64,000 nucleotides of DNA. Origin: Clostridia bacterium (lineage in GTDB: Bacteria; Bacillota; Clostridia; Lachnospirales; Bianqueaceae). The notes under the pieces are model-generated. The model was not told where the DNA came from and made no database searches. It saw only the letters and a program-made list of their open reading frames with translations. Positions 25,309-34,775 of this stretch are shown here, piece by piece; the first letter of the stretch is position 1, and every line of letters starts with the position of its first letter. The position numbers were made by a program, and so were the translations under genes. The stretch lies in NCBI GenBank assembly GCA_900764045.1, contig CAAFMN010000085.1, positions 82,127 to 146,126 on the forward strand. The letters are read 5' to 3'.

Positions 25309-26061
25309 TTACTTGGAAGCCGTAACAGATGTAATATGGGGATTTACGCCCTCATACCAGTACAGGAAGCCTTCCATATCGATGACGTCCCCGATCTTCA
25401 GCTCCTTGACTGCCTTATATACGTCTGTCGTATTGTCGCACAGATAGGACTCTACGGTAAAGGTATAGGTCTGTCCATTCAGAGATACGTTAAAATACAG
25501 ATCATTTCCATCCTCACCGGAACCATCCCAGTTATACAGGAACGCAACTTCGTTGCCATTGGCGTCCTTGCTGGCCTCAACTGTCATTCCCTTGAAGGAT
25601 ACAAACTGATTCTGGTGATCGATCAGCTCATCCTTACCCAGAAGCGCTGTTACATCCGTTACCGGAGCAACATAATTGCCATCCTCCAGCTCAAAGGTTG
25701 CATCGGTGATCTCGACTTCACCGGACCACTCAGACTTATATCCCGTTACCTTAATCTTGGTACCAGGTGTAAGCTTGGCGTAATCCGCCTCGGAACAAGC
25801 CATATTATATAAGAAATAGGCACCGTCGTGATCCTGTGTATATACGGTTGCCTTGTCCTCCCACCAGGACTGCTTTGCCTGAACATAGGTCTCAACTACG
25901 ACCTGAGAATCCAGCGGAGCTGCCATATACTCAGCATACGTCATAACACCTTCAGACTTGACATCTTCCTTGTCAGACGCATTGCTTCCCTGCTCAGACG
26001 CACATCCGAACGCCGTCAGAACCATGGAAAGCGCCAGCAGCATAACCAACATTTTTTTCAT
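25309..26061 (-). CDS. Lipoprotein with two OB-fold-like repeats
   Basis: The 250-residue product has a lipoprotein signal peptide with lipobox LTAFGC and a Ser/Asp-rich linker, then two similar beta-rich halves: one around VVVETYVQAKQSW...GTKIKVTGYKSEW and one around FVSFKGMTV...IGDVIDMEGFLYWYEG. Each ends with a G-x-x-[IV]-x-[VM]-x-G turn typical of OB folds. Function unknown; an extracytoplasmic binding role is plausible. The ATG at 26061 is nine bases from AAGGGG; the ATG at 26067 is possible. It lies after the ABC operon but 90 bases away. Confidence 0.7.
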   Translation of the reverse strand: MKKMLVMLLALSMVLTAFGCASEQGSNASDKEDVKSEGVMTYAEYMAAPLDSQVVVETYVQAKQSWWEDKATVYTQDHDGAYFLYNMACSEADYAKLTPGTKIKVTGYKSEWSGEVEITDATFELEDGNYVAPVTDVTALLGKDELIDHQNQFVSFKGMTVEASKDANGNEVAFLYNWDGSGEDGNDLYFNVSLNGQTYTFTVESYLCDNTTDVYKAVKELKIGDVIDMEGFLYWYEGVNPHITSVTASK

Positions 26062-26149
26062 TTTCATTTTCCCCTTTGAAAAAGTTTTTTATCCCGATAG
26101 CATATATCAGGGCTAAACAGTCTTTATTATAAACCATACCTCAAATAAG

Positions 26150-27742
26150 TCAAGTCTTATTTCTTTTATTTTCTCTTTTTTTCTGCCATATCACATAGGT
26201 GATAATCCCAATCCAGACAATTCCGAGTCCGGACAACAGCAGCACCGCTTCTGTAGGAAGCGGTCCCAGATCCTCCCGCACAGCGACTGTACCACTCTGC
26301 TCCCCCAGATGATAGAGTGCCGTTACATCCTCAAAGAGCTTGTCCATATAGGCTGCGTCTACCGTTTCGCCGCGTCTGGTCGACTTGGTTACATTCTCTA
26401 TCAGCTGTCCTGCGGCATCCCGAAGCGATGCCGATCCATTGAATACCGGTGTGACGAATGTATTCTCTGTGTTCTCCAACAGGAGCTTAGAAGCCTCCAA
26501 TTTGACGGCATAATGCTCCGCCGCATCCTCTCCCTCCGCCGCGAGATAGGATTGATATTCCTCGGTCTGCCGTGCCTTCGTGGTTACCGGCACATACCCT
26601 TCCGTCTGTGCGTAGGCAATCTGCACATCATCTGTCAGCAGATACTGCGCAAATAACCAGGACGCCAGAACTTCCTGCGGATCCTTTTTATTAAAGATGC
26701 AGACTGACGGTCCTTGAGAAATCATCTGCGGATGTTCCGGATCGTACTGCGGAATCAGCCGAACCGCTGTCTCAAACTTCACCAGCGCGTCTTCACTGAT
26801 ATCTGACAGCGGCGCATCCGTCCCCATCCATGTAGATCCTGCCGTAGAATCGATGGCAAAAATACACTGACCGGCATTCAGGAAATTGGCCGGATAACTG
26901 GAGATCTTAAAGGTGGAAAAAGCGCCCGTCGCCGCGTGCTCTGCCACCGTATACAGGATTTCTCTGGTGGTATCGTTGAATAACAAAATCTCGCCATCCT
27001 GCGAAGAATACCCAGCTAGGCGCTGCCGCAGGGACTGAATCATCATATTGTCCGTAGATTTATAGATAAACGGAATCATTACCATCTGACCATTCAATTT
27101 ATAACTTCCGTCCGGATTCTTAGCCATCGCTGCTTCAGCGACCTCCCAGATGAAATCCCACGTCAGCACCTCCGGCAAGGTGTATCCTAATGCCTCTACA
27201 TAGGTCTGGTTGATATAACATACCTCTGTAGAACGCATATAAGGAAGCGCATAATACGCTCCATCAATCTTGCATTCTTCCAGGAACTTCGCGATCACTT
27301 CATCCTGAGTCGGCGAATCAAAACGCAGCGCCTCTCCTCCCAATCCATATTGCGGATCGGCCATGAGATCATCCAGCGGAACAACAGTATTGCTTCCCGT
27401 AAGATATGTCGCAATATGATCCGGATAGGTAATACATACATTGGGAGTCGTATTGGTGGCAATATTGGTAATCACGTCATTATAGATTCTGCTGTAATCC
27501 GTATAGAGCTTGAGCGTTACCTTGATGTTTGGATACAGCTCTTCAAAATCCTCAATGGCCTTCCGGTAAATATCCGTCTGCGCCTTATTGGTATCATTTT
27601 TAGCCCAGAACGTAATCTCAAACTCTCTGGAAGTATCCGCCGCTTCCGGCATGGCAAAAGGCTCCAATCCTCTGGTCCCATGACATCCCATGATCAAAAT
27701 CAGGAACAGCGGAAGCCATATCCATCTCTTCGATGAATTCAT
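26150..27742 (-). CDS. UgpB-like extracellular solute-binding lipoprotein with C-terminal membrane helix
   Basis: The 530-residue protein has a lipobox ending at Cys20 (LILIMGC), a type-1 carbohydrate/glycerophosphate binding-protein body (ITFWAKND, VPLDDLM, TPVFNGSASLRDA) and, unusually, a C-terminal helix (about 498-518) followed by a basic tail KKRENKRNK. The body resembles UgpB-type proteins but substrate cannot be told. It is last in the ABC set and overlaps the upstream permease by four bases. A second membrane anchor in a binding protein is uncommon and is discussed under findings. Confidence 0.85.
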   Translation of the reverse strand: MNSSKRWIWLPLFLILIMGCHGTRGLEPFAMPEAADTSREFEITFWAKNDTNKAQTDIYRKAIEDFEELYPNIKVTLKLYTDYSRIYNDVITNIATNTTPNVCITYPDHIATYLTGSNTVVPLDDLMADPQYGLGGEALRFDSPTQDEVIAKFLEECKIDGAYYALPYMRSTEVCYINQTYVEALGYTLPEVLTWDFIWEVAEAAMAKNPDGSYKLNGQMVMIPFIYKSTDNMMIQSLRQRLAGYSSQDGEILLFNDTTREILYTVAEHAATGAFSTFKISSYPANFLNAGQCIFAIDSTAGSTWMGTDAPLSDISEDALVKFETAVRLIPQYDPEHPQMISQGPSVCIFNKKDPQEVLASWLFAQYLLTDDVQIAYAQTEGYVPVTTKARQTEEYQSYLAAEGEDAAEHYAVKLEASKLLLENTENTFVTPVFNGSASLRDAAGQLIENVTKSTRRGETVDAAYMDKLFEDVTALYHLGEQSGTVAVREDLGPLPTEAVLLLSGLGIVWIGIITYVIWQKKRENKRNKT

Positions 27743-28602
27743 CCTTTGGTCCCTCCTCTGGAAACTCCGGCCATAATCTTTTTTCTGAAAATCAGGAACA
27801 ACAAAATCAGCGGCACTGAGATGACAACCACCGCCGCCATCATTGCCGGAATATTCTCCCGTCCAAACCCATTTTCACGGATCTCCTGAATTCCGTTGGA
27901 GACCAGATAATATTTTTCATTATCCGTAATCAGATGCGGCCATACATAAGAGTTCCAACACTCAATCACCTTGAGAATGATGATGGTAATGATCGTCGGA
28001 CGGCAGATCGGAATCAGGACCTTAAACAGATACTTCAGATCCGATGTCGCGTCTACCTTGGCGGCATAATACAGCTCATTAGGTACCTGTTCAAAGTTTT
28101 CTTTTAAGAGATAGATATAAAAAACCGATGTAACCGATGGCAGAATCAGTCCTAAAAACGTGTTGCGCAAATCCAGATTGGTGATGGTCGTAAAATTGGT
28201 AATGACAACCAATTCGTTTGGAATCATCATCAGGGATAAAAATAATGTAAAGACGACATTTTTCCCCCGGAACTCCAGTCTCGCGAACGCGAACGCCGCC
28301 AGCGTAATGACAAAGATCATCAGCGCTGTCGTGATCACTGTAAAGATCAACGTATTCAGAAGATACTGCCCCAAAGGCACCTGCGTAAAGGCATCCACGT
28401 AATTTTTCAAAGTGGGAGACAGCGTATACAGCGCCGGAATATACTCGGCATTATAGGCTCCATAACTCTTCAATGAAGTCAATACCATCCAATAAAAGGG
28501 GAACAGGACAATGATTCCCCACAGTGTAAGCAGAACATAAAGTACGATCCTGGAGATTCTCTTACGCCTTTGAGCCTTGCGTTCCAGCAATTGATAGTCC
28601 AT
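27739..28602 (-). CDS. ABC sugar-type permease, MalG/UgpE-like
   Basis: A 287-residue CUT1-family permease with six helices and the cytoplasmic EAA loop (ELYYAAKVDATSDLKYLFKVLIPICRP). It pairs with the permease at 28614-29504 and the ATPase at 29508-30611. Its start lies 11 bases after the upstream permease stop. Confidence 0.92.
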   Translation of the reverse strand: MDYQLLERKAQRRKRISRIVLYVLLTLWGIIVLFPFYWMVLTSLKSYGAYNAEYIPALYTLSPTLKNYVDAFTQVPLGQYLLNTLIFTVITTALMIFVITLAAFAFARLEFRGKNVVFTLFLSLMMIPNELVVITNFTTITNLDLRNTFLGLILPSVTSVFYIYLLKENFEQVPNELYYAAKVDATSDLKYLFKVLIPICRPTIITIIILKVIECWNSYVWPHLITDNEKYYLVSNGIQEIRENGFGRENIPAMMAAVVVISVPLILLFLIFRKKIMAGVSRGGTKG

Positions 28603-28613
28603 AAGCTTCCTCC

Positions 28614-29504
28614 TCAGTGATAGACCTTTTTCCTGCTGACCAAAAGGTTAATACAGGTAATCGTAAGAACAATCGCAAATAGCAGAATCGCCGCCGCGGA
28701 AGCATACGACGGATATCCGCCGCTGTCTCCATAGAGCATGTCATAGACATAACCGACGATAGTATTCATACCCGCCGCATTCAGGTTTGTCCCAAAGAGA
28801 GCGACCGCATCGCTATATGCTTTGAACGCACCGATAAATCCCGTAATCACAAGATAAAAGATCATGGGGGAGATCATGGGCAGGGTGATTCTTGTAAAAG
28901 ACCTCCAGCTGGAAGTTCCGTCCACCCGCGCGGCCTTATAGTAGTCCGGATTTACAGAAGCGATCGCGCTGGTCAGGATCAGTATCTTAAAGGGTAAAAC
29001 CACCCATATCGTATAAATGCACAGAACCAGCATCTTTGCCCAGTATGGTCCGTCAATAAAATCCACGGCACTGCCGCCGAAAACCTCGATCAAAAGATTC
29101 ACCATTCCGTCTGTGTAGGCCGTTTTTCGGAATAAAATCATAAAGACCAGACCGACCGCCAGCGTATTGGTCACATACGGCAGAAAATAAACCGTCTGAT
29201 ATAATTCTCTGAGCCTTCGGATTTTGCTTAATCCAACCGAAATCGCTAGTGCCAGCAATGTGGAGAGGGGGACGGTGATTATAACCAGGATGAAAGTATT
29301 CTTAACTGCCTGCAGGAAATACGGATCATGCAGTACATAGCTATAATTATAGGCACCGACGCCCTGATAGGTCTGAGACGCGAAATTATAGCCCTCTTCA
29401 AAAGAATAAATAAAGACATCCACCAATGGGTATACCATAAAGGCTCCCAAAAACAGGATGGCCGGCAGCAGATACAACCACGCCTTTTTATTGTCCTTGT
29501 CCAT
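28614..29504 (-). CDS. ABC sugar-type permease, MalF/UgpA-like
   Basis: A 296-residue CUT1 permease, six helices, EAA loop PDYYKAARVDGTSSWRSFTRITLPMISP. It starts three bases after the ATPase stop. Co-translation with the other subunits is very likely. Confidence 0.92.
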   Translation of the reverse strand: MDKDNKKAWLYLLPAILFLGAFMVYPLVDVFIYSFEEGYNFASQTYQGVGAYNYSYVLHDPYFLQAVKNTFILVIITVPLSTLLALAISVGLSKIRRLRELYQTVYFLPYVTNTLAVGLVFMILFRKTAYTDGMVNLLIEVFGGSAVDFIDGPYWAKMLVLCIYTIWVVLPFKILILTSAIASVNPDYYKAARVDGTSSWRSFTRITLPMISPMIFYLVITGFIGAFKAYSDAVALFGTNLNAAGMNTIVGYVYDMLYGDSGGYPSYASAAAILLFAIVLTITCINLLVSRKKVYH

Positions 29505-29507
29505 ATG

Positions 29508-30611
29508 TTACCTCCCAAGCGCCCCCAGGCATACTTCCGTATCTCTGGAAAAGATCAGTGTCTTCCTCGGCTTCAGCGAAAAGGCAACTTCTTTTCCCGC
29601 AAGTTCCGGCAGCTGATCAGCATTGATGATGGAACGTACCGTTTTCTCTTCTGCGCAGGAATGCGTGGAGAGGATACTGATATCCCGTCCCATAACCTCC
29701 ACACGCTCCAATTGGCAGCGAAGCGGCCCATGCTCATCTAAAAGGAATCCTTCCGGACGAATTCCTATATATACCTTCTGATCCGGAATCTCCGGCACTT
29801 TCGCCAGAGTACTCTCCCCCATCCGTAATTCCCCATTCCATATCTCTCCATGAAAAACATTGATCGGAGGTGTCCCCAGGAATTTTGCGACAAAAAGATT
29901 GGCAGGCGCGTCATATACCTCCTGCGGCTTTCCGATCTGCTGTACCTGGCCGTTTTTCATCACCACAATCCTGTCGGAAATACTCATGGCTTCCTCTTGA
30001 TCGTGCGTCACAAACACCGTTGTAATGCCTGTAGCTCTCTGAATCTTACGGATCTCCTCCCGCGTCTGAAGCCGCAGCCTGGCATCCAGATTGGACAATG
30101 GCTCATCTAACAGAAGAACCCTGGGCATTTTCACAAGCGCTCTGGCAATCGCCACCCGCTGCTGCTGTCCGCCGGAGAGCTCCTTAGGACGCCGTTCCAG
30201 AAGCTCCGTAATCTGCACAAGCCGTGCGGCCTCCTTCACTCTGGCCTCCATTGCTTCTTTGGAAAGCTTTGCCTCCCCCTTAAAATTCTGCAGAGGAAAC
30301 AGAATATTTTTACGCACTGTCAGATGCGGGTATAAAGCATAATTCTGAAAAACCATTCCCACGCCACGAAACTCCGGCGGCAACGCGGTCACATCCTCTT
30401 CTCCGAAGAAAATCTTGCCGGATGTCGGTTTTTCCAATCCACAGATCATATTCAGTGTCGTACTTTTGCCGCAGCCTGACGGTCCTAAGAGACCTAACAG
30501 CTCCCCATCCGGAATCTCAAATGTCAGATCACTGGCAGCAATGACCTCCGACGGTTCCTTTCTGCTGCGTCCCGGGAATTTTTTAGTCAGATTCTGCAAT
30601 GTAATATTCAT
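29508..30611 (-). CDS. ABC ATPase, MalK/UgpC/MsmK-like
   Basis: The 367-residue protein has Walker A GPSGCGKST, signature LSGGQQQRVAIARAL, Walker B LLLDEP and the H-loop VTHDQEEAM, followed by the C-terminal TOBE-type regulatory domain of CUT1 ATPases (IGIRPEGF). It energises the two permeases that follow. It starts with a four-base ATGA overlap with the double-HD gene upstream, which ties the transporter to the polyphosphate genes in one translationally coupled string. Confidence 0.93.
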   Translation of the reverse strand: MNITLQNLTKKFPGRSRKEPSEVIAASDLTFEIPDGELLGLLGPSGCGKSTTLNMICGLEKPTSGKIFFGEEDVTALPPEFRGVGMVFQNYALYPHLTVRKNILFPLQNFKGEAKLSKEAMEARVKEAARLVQITELLERRPKELSGGQQQRVAIARALVKMPRVLLLDEPLSNLDARLRLQTREEIRKIQRATGITTVFVTHDQEEAMSISDRIVVMKNGQVQQIGKPQEVYDAPANLFVAKFLGTPPINVFHGEIWNGELRMGESTLAKVPEIPDQKVYIGIRPEGFLLDEHGPLRCQLERVEVMGRDISILSTHSCAEEKTVRSIINADQLPELAGKEVAFSLKPRKTLIFSRDTEVCLGALGR

Positions 30612-31984
30612 AGTTTTTCCGCTTCCTTATGTAGTATTGATTCCAGCTCTGACGGACTCCACTGGACCAGATCAAATTGAAAATTCTGGATAAACTGCTT
30701 TACAAACCTTTCCTTCTGATTCCAGCATTTCCTGCCGGATGCCGTTTGGTAAACACATTTTTCATACATTCTTCCTGTGTACCTGATTCTGCTAAGCGCG
30801 CTTCCATAATCCAATGTTTGAAGCGGCGTTCCCCCGCCTTCCGCAGATGAGCGCGAAACAACAGCCATACTATCCCATACTATAGATAAGGCGCCGCTCT
30901 CATCCTGATGATCGGCTTCCATCAAAAGTCTCAAAAGCTGCGGCGTATCGCTCTTTTCCAAAAGAGTCTTATCCGCATGCATCTCTATCAGCCTCGCTGT
31001 ATCTCGGCACAATTCCTCCGGCAGTCCCTGCGAACGCATATACTCTTCTGCCATCTGCGCGCCAGCCGGCGCATGAAGATATCCATCGCTGGTCTTACGG
31101 TATCCGATATCGTGCAGCAACGCCGCATAGGAAAGCACCTTTCTGGCATAGGGTGTCAGCTCGTGTCGGCGGTCTTTCTGCCTCGCTTTTTCATTCTTAA
31201 ACAGCCTGCGCGCCTGAAAAAATACCCGAAGCATATGTCTGTCCTTCTGACGGAATGGATAGACGATGCCATGCCGATTCGGAACCAAATCATGTCCCCG
31301 CATCGTCCGCATCATAAAAGCGGCCGCCGCTTCATACTCCTGCGGCATTTTTTCATCTAAAAATAATTCCGTCCGATATTGTTCCAAAAAGTCTTTAAGT
31401 AATGTCTGACGTTCCTGCCAATAGATTCTGGCACTGGGACTTTTCATCCAATTGCAATCCAAAAATTCCGGAGAATTCTTTTGAATCCGCTGATATGTCT
31501 GTTCAAAGGACTGTTCCTCCTCTAGACTTTCCGCCATGCAGTCAAACACAACAGCAATCGCTCCGCATTCATCCAGAAGATCGGCCTCCATCAGAATCTG
31601 CAGCTCCGGTGTAAGCTCAGCTTCAAATCGCTCAGGCTGCTTCAGATACTCTTTATGAGAGTGCAGTCGGATACAATAGCATACCTTTCGAATAAAGTTC
31701 GGTTCATATCCCTCATTGCGCAGATAGGCCTCTGCCAACGCAGCGCCGATCTCCGCATGATCCTCGCCGTTTTTGGCATAATATCCGATATCATGCAGCA
31801 CCGCGGCACACAGGAGCACCTCTGGATCCGCGTTTTCTCCATCCTCATTCCATATACGCTGCGCCCACTGCGCTACCCGCAGTGTATGTGATTCTCGGCT
31901 TCGAAAAGGGAATCTTCCTCTATAACCGTTCAGTACCATCCTCATATATAAGATTATGGATTCCCATTGCGGTTTGCTTATCAT
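30608..31984 (-). CDS. Tandem HD-domain phosphohydrolase
   Basis: The 458-residue protein is an internal duplication of an HD domain: HD1 with LHDIGYYA (His64-Asp65) and HD2 with LHDIGYRK (His291-Asp292). Each is followed by the same helix pattern (LMEADLLDECGAIAVV and LMEADHQDESGALSIV). HD proteins of this kind are metal-dependent phosphohydrolases, often on nucleotides. Substrate is unknown. The start used overlaps the upstream small membrane gene by 65 bases and has GGGAGG nine bases before it; the ATGs at 31945 and 31939 are alternatives. It ends overlapping the ABC ATPase start. Confidence 0.82.
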   Translation of the reverse strand: MISKPQWESIILYMRMVLNGYRGRFPFRSRESHTLRVAQWAQRIWNEDGENADPEVLLCAAVLHDIGYYAKNGEDHAEIGAALAEAYLRNEGYEPNFIRKVCYCIRLHSHKEYLKQPERFEAELTPELQILMEADLLDECGAIAVVFDCMAESLEEEQSFEQTYQRIQKNSPEFLDCNWMKSPSARIYWQERQTLLKDFLEQYRTELFLDEKMPQEYEAAAAFMMRTMRGHDLVPNRHGIVYPFRQKDRHMLRVFFQARRLFKNEKARQKDRRHELTPYARKVLSYAALLHDIGYRKTSDGYLHAPAGAQMAEEYMRSQGLPEELCRDTARLIEMHADKTLLEKSDTPQLLRLLMEADHQDESGALSIVWDSMAVVSRSSAEGGGTPLQTLDYGSALSRIRYTGRMYEKCVYQTASGRKCWNQKERFVKQFIQNFQFDLVQWSPSELESILHKEAEKL

Positions 31985-32195
31985 CCTCCTGCTCCTCCCG
32001 TATCACTGCCCAATTGGACTGTGAGTTTTCCTCTTTCGGATTTCCATCTCTGAAGCCCTGAATAAAGCGTCCTAAAAACAGCAGCACCAGAATGATCGGT
32101 ACGATGAGTAAAGCCTCTCCAATAACGCTGAACAGCCAGCGGAAAGATCTCTGTCTCTCCTCTGACTGTGTCTTTTCTGTATTCTTTTGCTCCAT
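31920..32195 (-). CDS. Small single-pass membrane protein
   Basis: A 91-residue protein with a charged cytoplasmic start (TEKTQSEERQRSFRW), one hydrophobic helix (about 24-45) and an acidic tail. No family recognised. Its ATG (32193-32195) shares a base with the TGA of the ACT-domain gene, and it overlaps the double-HD gene, so it sits inside the coupled string and is likely a real gene. A GTG one codon earlier is also possible. Confidence 0.6.
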   Translation of the reverse strand: MEQKNTEKTQSEERQRSFRWLFSVIGEALLIVPIILVLLFLGRFIQGFRDGNPKEENSQSNWAVIREEQEDDKQTAMGIHNLIYEDGTERL

Positions 32196-32635
32196 CACGA
32201 ATAAAGTCTCGCATGAACCTCTTCCGACGTCAAGGCATGCATTCCTTCCTCTTGAAGGATCTCATCTGCTCTTCGGTTATCTTCCGTCTTGAAAATAATC
32301 ATCGCGTGCTGATCGAGCTTCGTTCCGAACGCATACATATATTCCACATTCAGGTGTCTGTCCGCAAACAGCCGTACAACATTGAGAAGCCCGCCCGGAG
32401 TATCATTGACATCGATTGCCAGTACATCCGTCGCCTTGACGACAAAGCCGTTCTCCTGCAGCACCTCTTCTCCCTTGGCAGGGTCGGATAGGATCATACG
32501 CAATACGCCGAACTCTGTCGTGTCCGATACGGAAACACCGTTGATATCAATTCCTGCGTCCGCCAGAACCTGAAACGTAGAGGCGAGGCTGCCGGGTCTG
32601 TTCTCGACAATAATGGACAATTGCTGTAATGACAT
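32195..32635 (-). CDS. Tandem ACT-domain protein
   Basis: The 146-residue protein is two ACT domains back to back (LSIIVENRPGSLASTFQVLADAGIDI and LAIDVNDTPGGLLNVVRLFADRHLNVEYMYAF). ACT pairs bind amino acids and regulate metabolism. Stand-alone tandem ACT proteins of this type are common in Clostridia, often near branched-chain or aromatic amino-acid genes or phenylacetate-CoA ligase; here it is between ppk and an HD gene. Two bases separate it from ppk. Confidence 0.88.
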   Translation of the reverse strand: MSLQQLSIIVENRPGSLASTFQVLADAGIDINGVSVSDTTEFGVLRMILSDPAKGEEVLQENGFVVKATDVLAIDVNDTPGGLLNVVRLFADRHLNVEYMYAFGTKLDQHAMIIFKTEDNRRADEILQEEGMHALTSEEVHARLYS

Positions 32636-32637
32636 GA

Positions 32638-34773
32638 TTATTCCTCCTGATCTTTATATTCTTCGTCTTCTTCCGGCGCTTCCATCGGCTGGAAGATCTT
32701 ATGCGTCACTGCCGTATCATACTGCTTGGCGGCCTCGATAGCCTCCGCATAAAAAGTCTCCTGACAATTTAACGGAGTCTTTCCTCTTCCGTCCACCTTA
32801 ACATAATTTCCATCCTGATCCATCAGGCGCGCTTTCTGCGTATCGCCCAAAAAAGTCTCCAAGATATCCCACAGGCGCTCTTTCAGACGGCTGTCCTCAA
32901 TTGGAAAGAGCAATTCTACTCTTCGGTCAAGGTTTCGCGGCATCCAGTCCGCGCTGGAGAGGTAATATTCCTCATTCCCGTCATTATAGAAGTAGAAGAT
33001 CCGGCTGTGCTCCAACAGCCAGCCCACAATGCTCCGTACCCGTATATTTTCAGACACACCGGGGATTCCCGGCCGCAGCGTACAAATGCCGCGAACGATC
33101 AGATCGATCTTGACTCCGGCGCTGGAGGCCTCATAGAGACGGGCGATAATCTCCGGGTCCAGCAGAGAATTCATCTTGGCGACAATGCGTGCCTCCCGTC
33201 CGGCAAGGGCATGTTCCGTCTCACGGCGAATCAACTCATCAAATTTTTTTCTCAATCCCAATGGCGCTGCCGCGACCTTACGGAACGCCGGAGGATCACC
33301 GTATCCTGTCAGCGAGTTAAAAAGTGCCGAAGCATCCATTCCAAACGGTTCCTTCGCAGTAAAATATCCGATATCCGTATAAAGCCGGGCCGTTACATCA
33401 TTGTAATTTCCGGTACTCATATGTACGTACCGGCGGATCCTATCCTCATCCCGGCGGACGACAATCGTTACTTTACAATGCGTCTTCAGTCCCAACAGTC
33501 CATATACTACATGACAGCCGGCTTTCTCCAGCTTTTTGGCCCACTGGATATTGTTCTCCTCATCAAAACGCGCCTTTACTTCTACCAGTACCGTTACCTG
33601 CTTGCCGTTTTCCGCGGCCTTGGAAAGGGCCTGTACAATAGGCGAATTTCCGCTGACACGGTACAATGTCTGTTTGATTGCCAAAACTCCCGGATCCTCT
33701 GCCGCCCTTTTGATAAAATTGACCACCGGCTGAAAACTCTCATAGGGATGATGCATCAGGATATCATGCTTGCGTATCGCCGCAAAAAGATCTTCTTCTC
33801 CCAAAAGATCTGCCGGGGTCTGCGGAATCAGATCCGGCTTCTTCAGATGCTCCATCGGCATGAGTTTACCTACACGCGAGATAAAACTGATATCCATCGG
33901 GCCGTCATACATATACAGATCCCGTTCCCGAATCTCCAGCGCGTCCATCAGGTACCGTACAAGAGCGGGATCGGCTCCCTCCGGCATCTCCAGGCGTACC
34001 GCCTGCCCACGCTTTCTCTGCTTCAGTGACTGCTCCATCTCTTTTAAGAGGTCATGCGCTTCCTCTTCCTGAAAATTCAGATCTCCGCTGCGCGTAATTC
34101 TGTAGCATGCGCTGCGCAGAATCTTTTGCTTTGGGAAGAGCTGATCCAGGAACAATCGGAGAATCTCCTCCAGAAGAATGTAGGAACCATCCGGAAGAGC
34201 TACCAGTCTCGGCAGCACGCCCGGCACCTGTACTGTTGCAAAACGCGGAGCCTCTCCCTGGGGATCCTCCAGGAAAAGAGCAATATTCAGGCTTTTATTG
34301 AGAATCAGAGGAAACGGTCTGGATGGATCCACTGCCATTGGCGTCAATACCGGATACAGATCTGTCTCAAAGAGTTCCTGCAGATACTGCCTGTCTTCCG
34401 CTGTAAACTCGGGCTCTCCGATCAGGCGGAACCCTTCTTTTTTTAGCTGCGGAATCAGGATACGGTTATAGATCCCATAGACCTCTTCCATCATCGCGTG
34501 CGCCCGCTCCGCAATCCTTTTCTTCTGTTGTTTGGGCGTAAGTCCGGCCGGATCCGGTTTATCATATCCCATCTGAATCTGATCCTTGATTCCTGCCACA
34601 CGCACCATAAAGAACTCATCCAGATTGGATAAAGTGATCGCTAAGAATTTGGCCCTCTCCAAAAGCGGATTTTTGGTATCCCTGGCTTCATCCAACACCC
34701 TCTGATTAAACTCCAGCCAGGACAGCTCACGGCTGATATAATATTGCGGCTCTTTGAATCGGTTCTCTGCCAT
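32638..34773 (-). CDS. ppk: Polyphosphate kinase PPK1
   Basis: The 711-residue enzyme has the PPK1 order: N domain (YYISRELSWLEFNQRVL), NLDEFFMVRVAG, head domain, and the two phospholipase-D-like C domains with the autophosphorylated His in VHMSTGNYN and the IDLIVRGICTLRPG segment. It reversibly builds polyphosphate from ATP. It starts two bases after ppx, so synthesis and breakdown enzymes are made together. Confidence 0.96.
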   Translation of the reverse strand: MAENRFKEPQYYISRELSWLEFNQRVLDEARDTKNPLLERAKFLAITLSNLDEFFMVRVAGIKDQIQMGYDKPDPAGLTPKQQKKRIAERAHAMMEEVYGIYNRILIPQLKKEGFRLIGEPEFTAEDRQYLQELFETDLYPVLTPMAVDPSRPFPLILNKSLNIALFLEDPQGEAPRFATVQVPGVLPRLVALPDGSYILLEEILRLFLDQLFPKQKILRSACYRITRSGDLNFQEEEAHDLLKEMEQSLKQRKRGQAVRLEMPEGADPALVRYLMDALEIRERDLYMYDGPMDISFISRVGKLMPMEHLKKPDLIPQTPADLLGEEDLFAAIRKHDILMHHPYESFQPVVNFIKRAAEDPGVLAIKQTLYRVSGNSPIVQALSKAAENGKQVTVLVEVKARFDEENNIQWAKKLEKAGCHVVYGLLGLKTHCKVTIVVRRDEDRIRRYVHMSTGNYNDVTARLYTDIGYFTAKEPFGMDASALFNSLTGYGDPPAFRKVAAAPLGLRKKFDELIRRETEHALAGREARIVAKMNSLLDPEIIARLYEASSAGVKIDLIVRGICTLRPGIPGVSENIRVRSIVGWLLEHSRIFYFYNDGNEEYYLSSADWMPRNLDRRVELLFPIEDSRLKERLWDILETFLGDTQKARLMDQDGNYVKVDGRGKTPLNCQETFYAEAIEAAKQYDTAVTHKIFQPMEAPEEDEEYKDQEE

Positions 34774-34775
34774 CC

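Noticed and set aside
33007..34029. 340-codon open frame antisense to ppk
   Set aside because: No domain or ribosome binding site; lies wholly inside the secure ppk gene.
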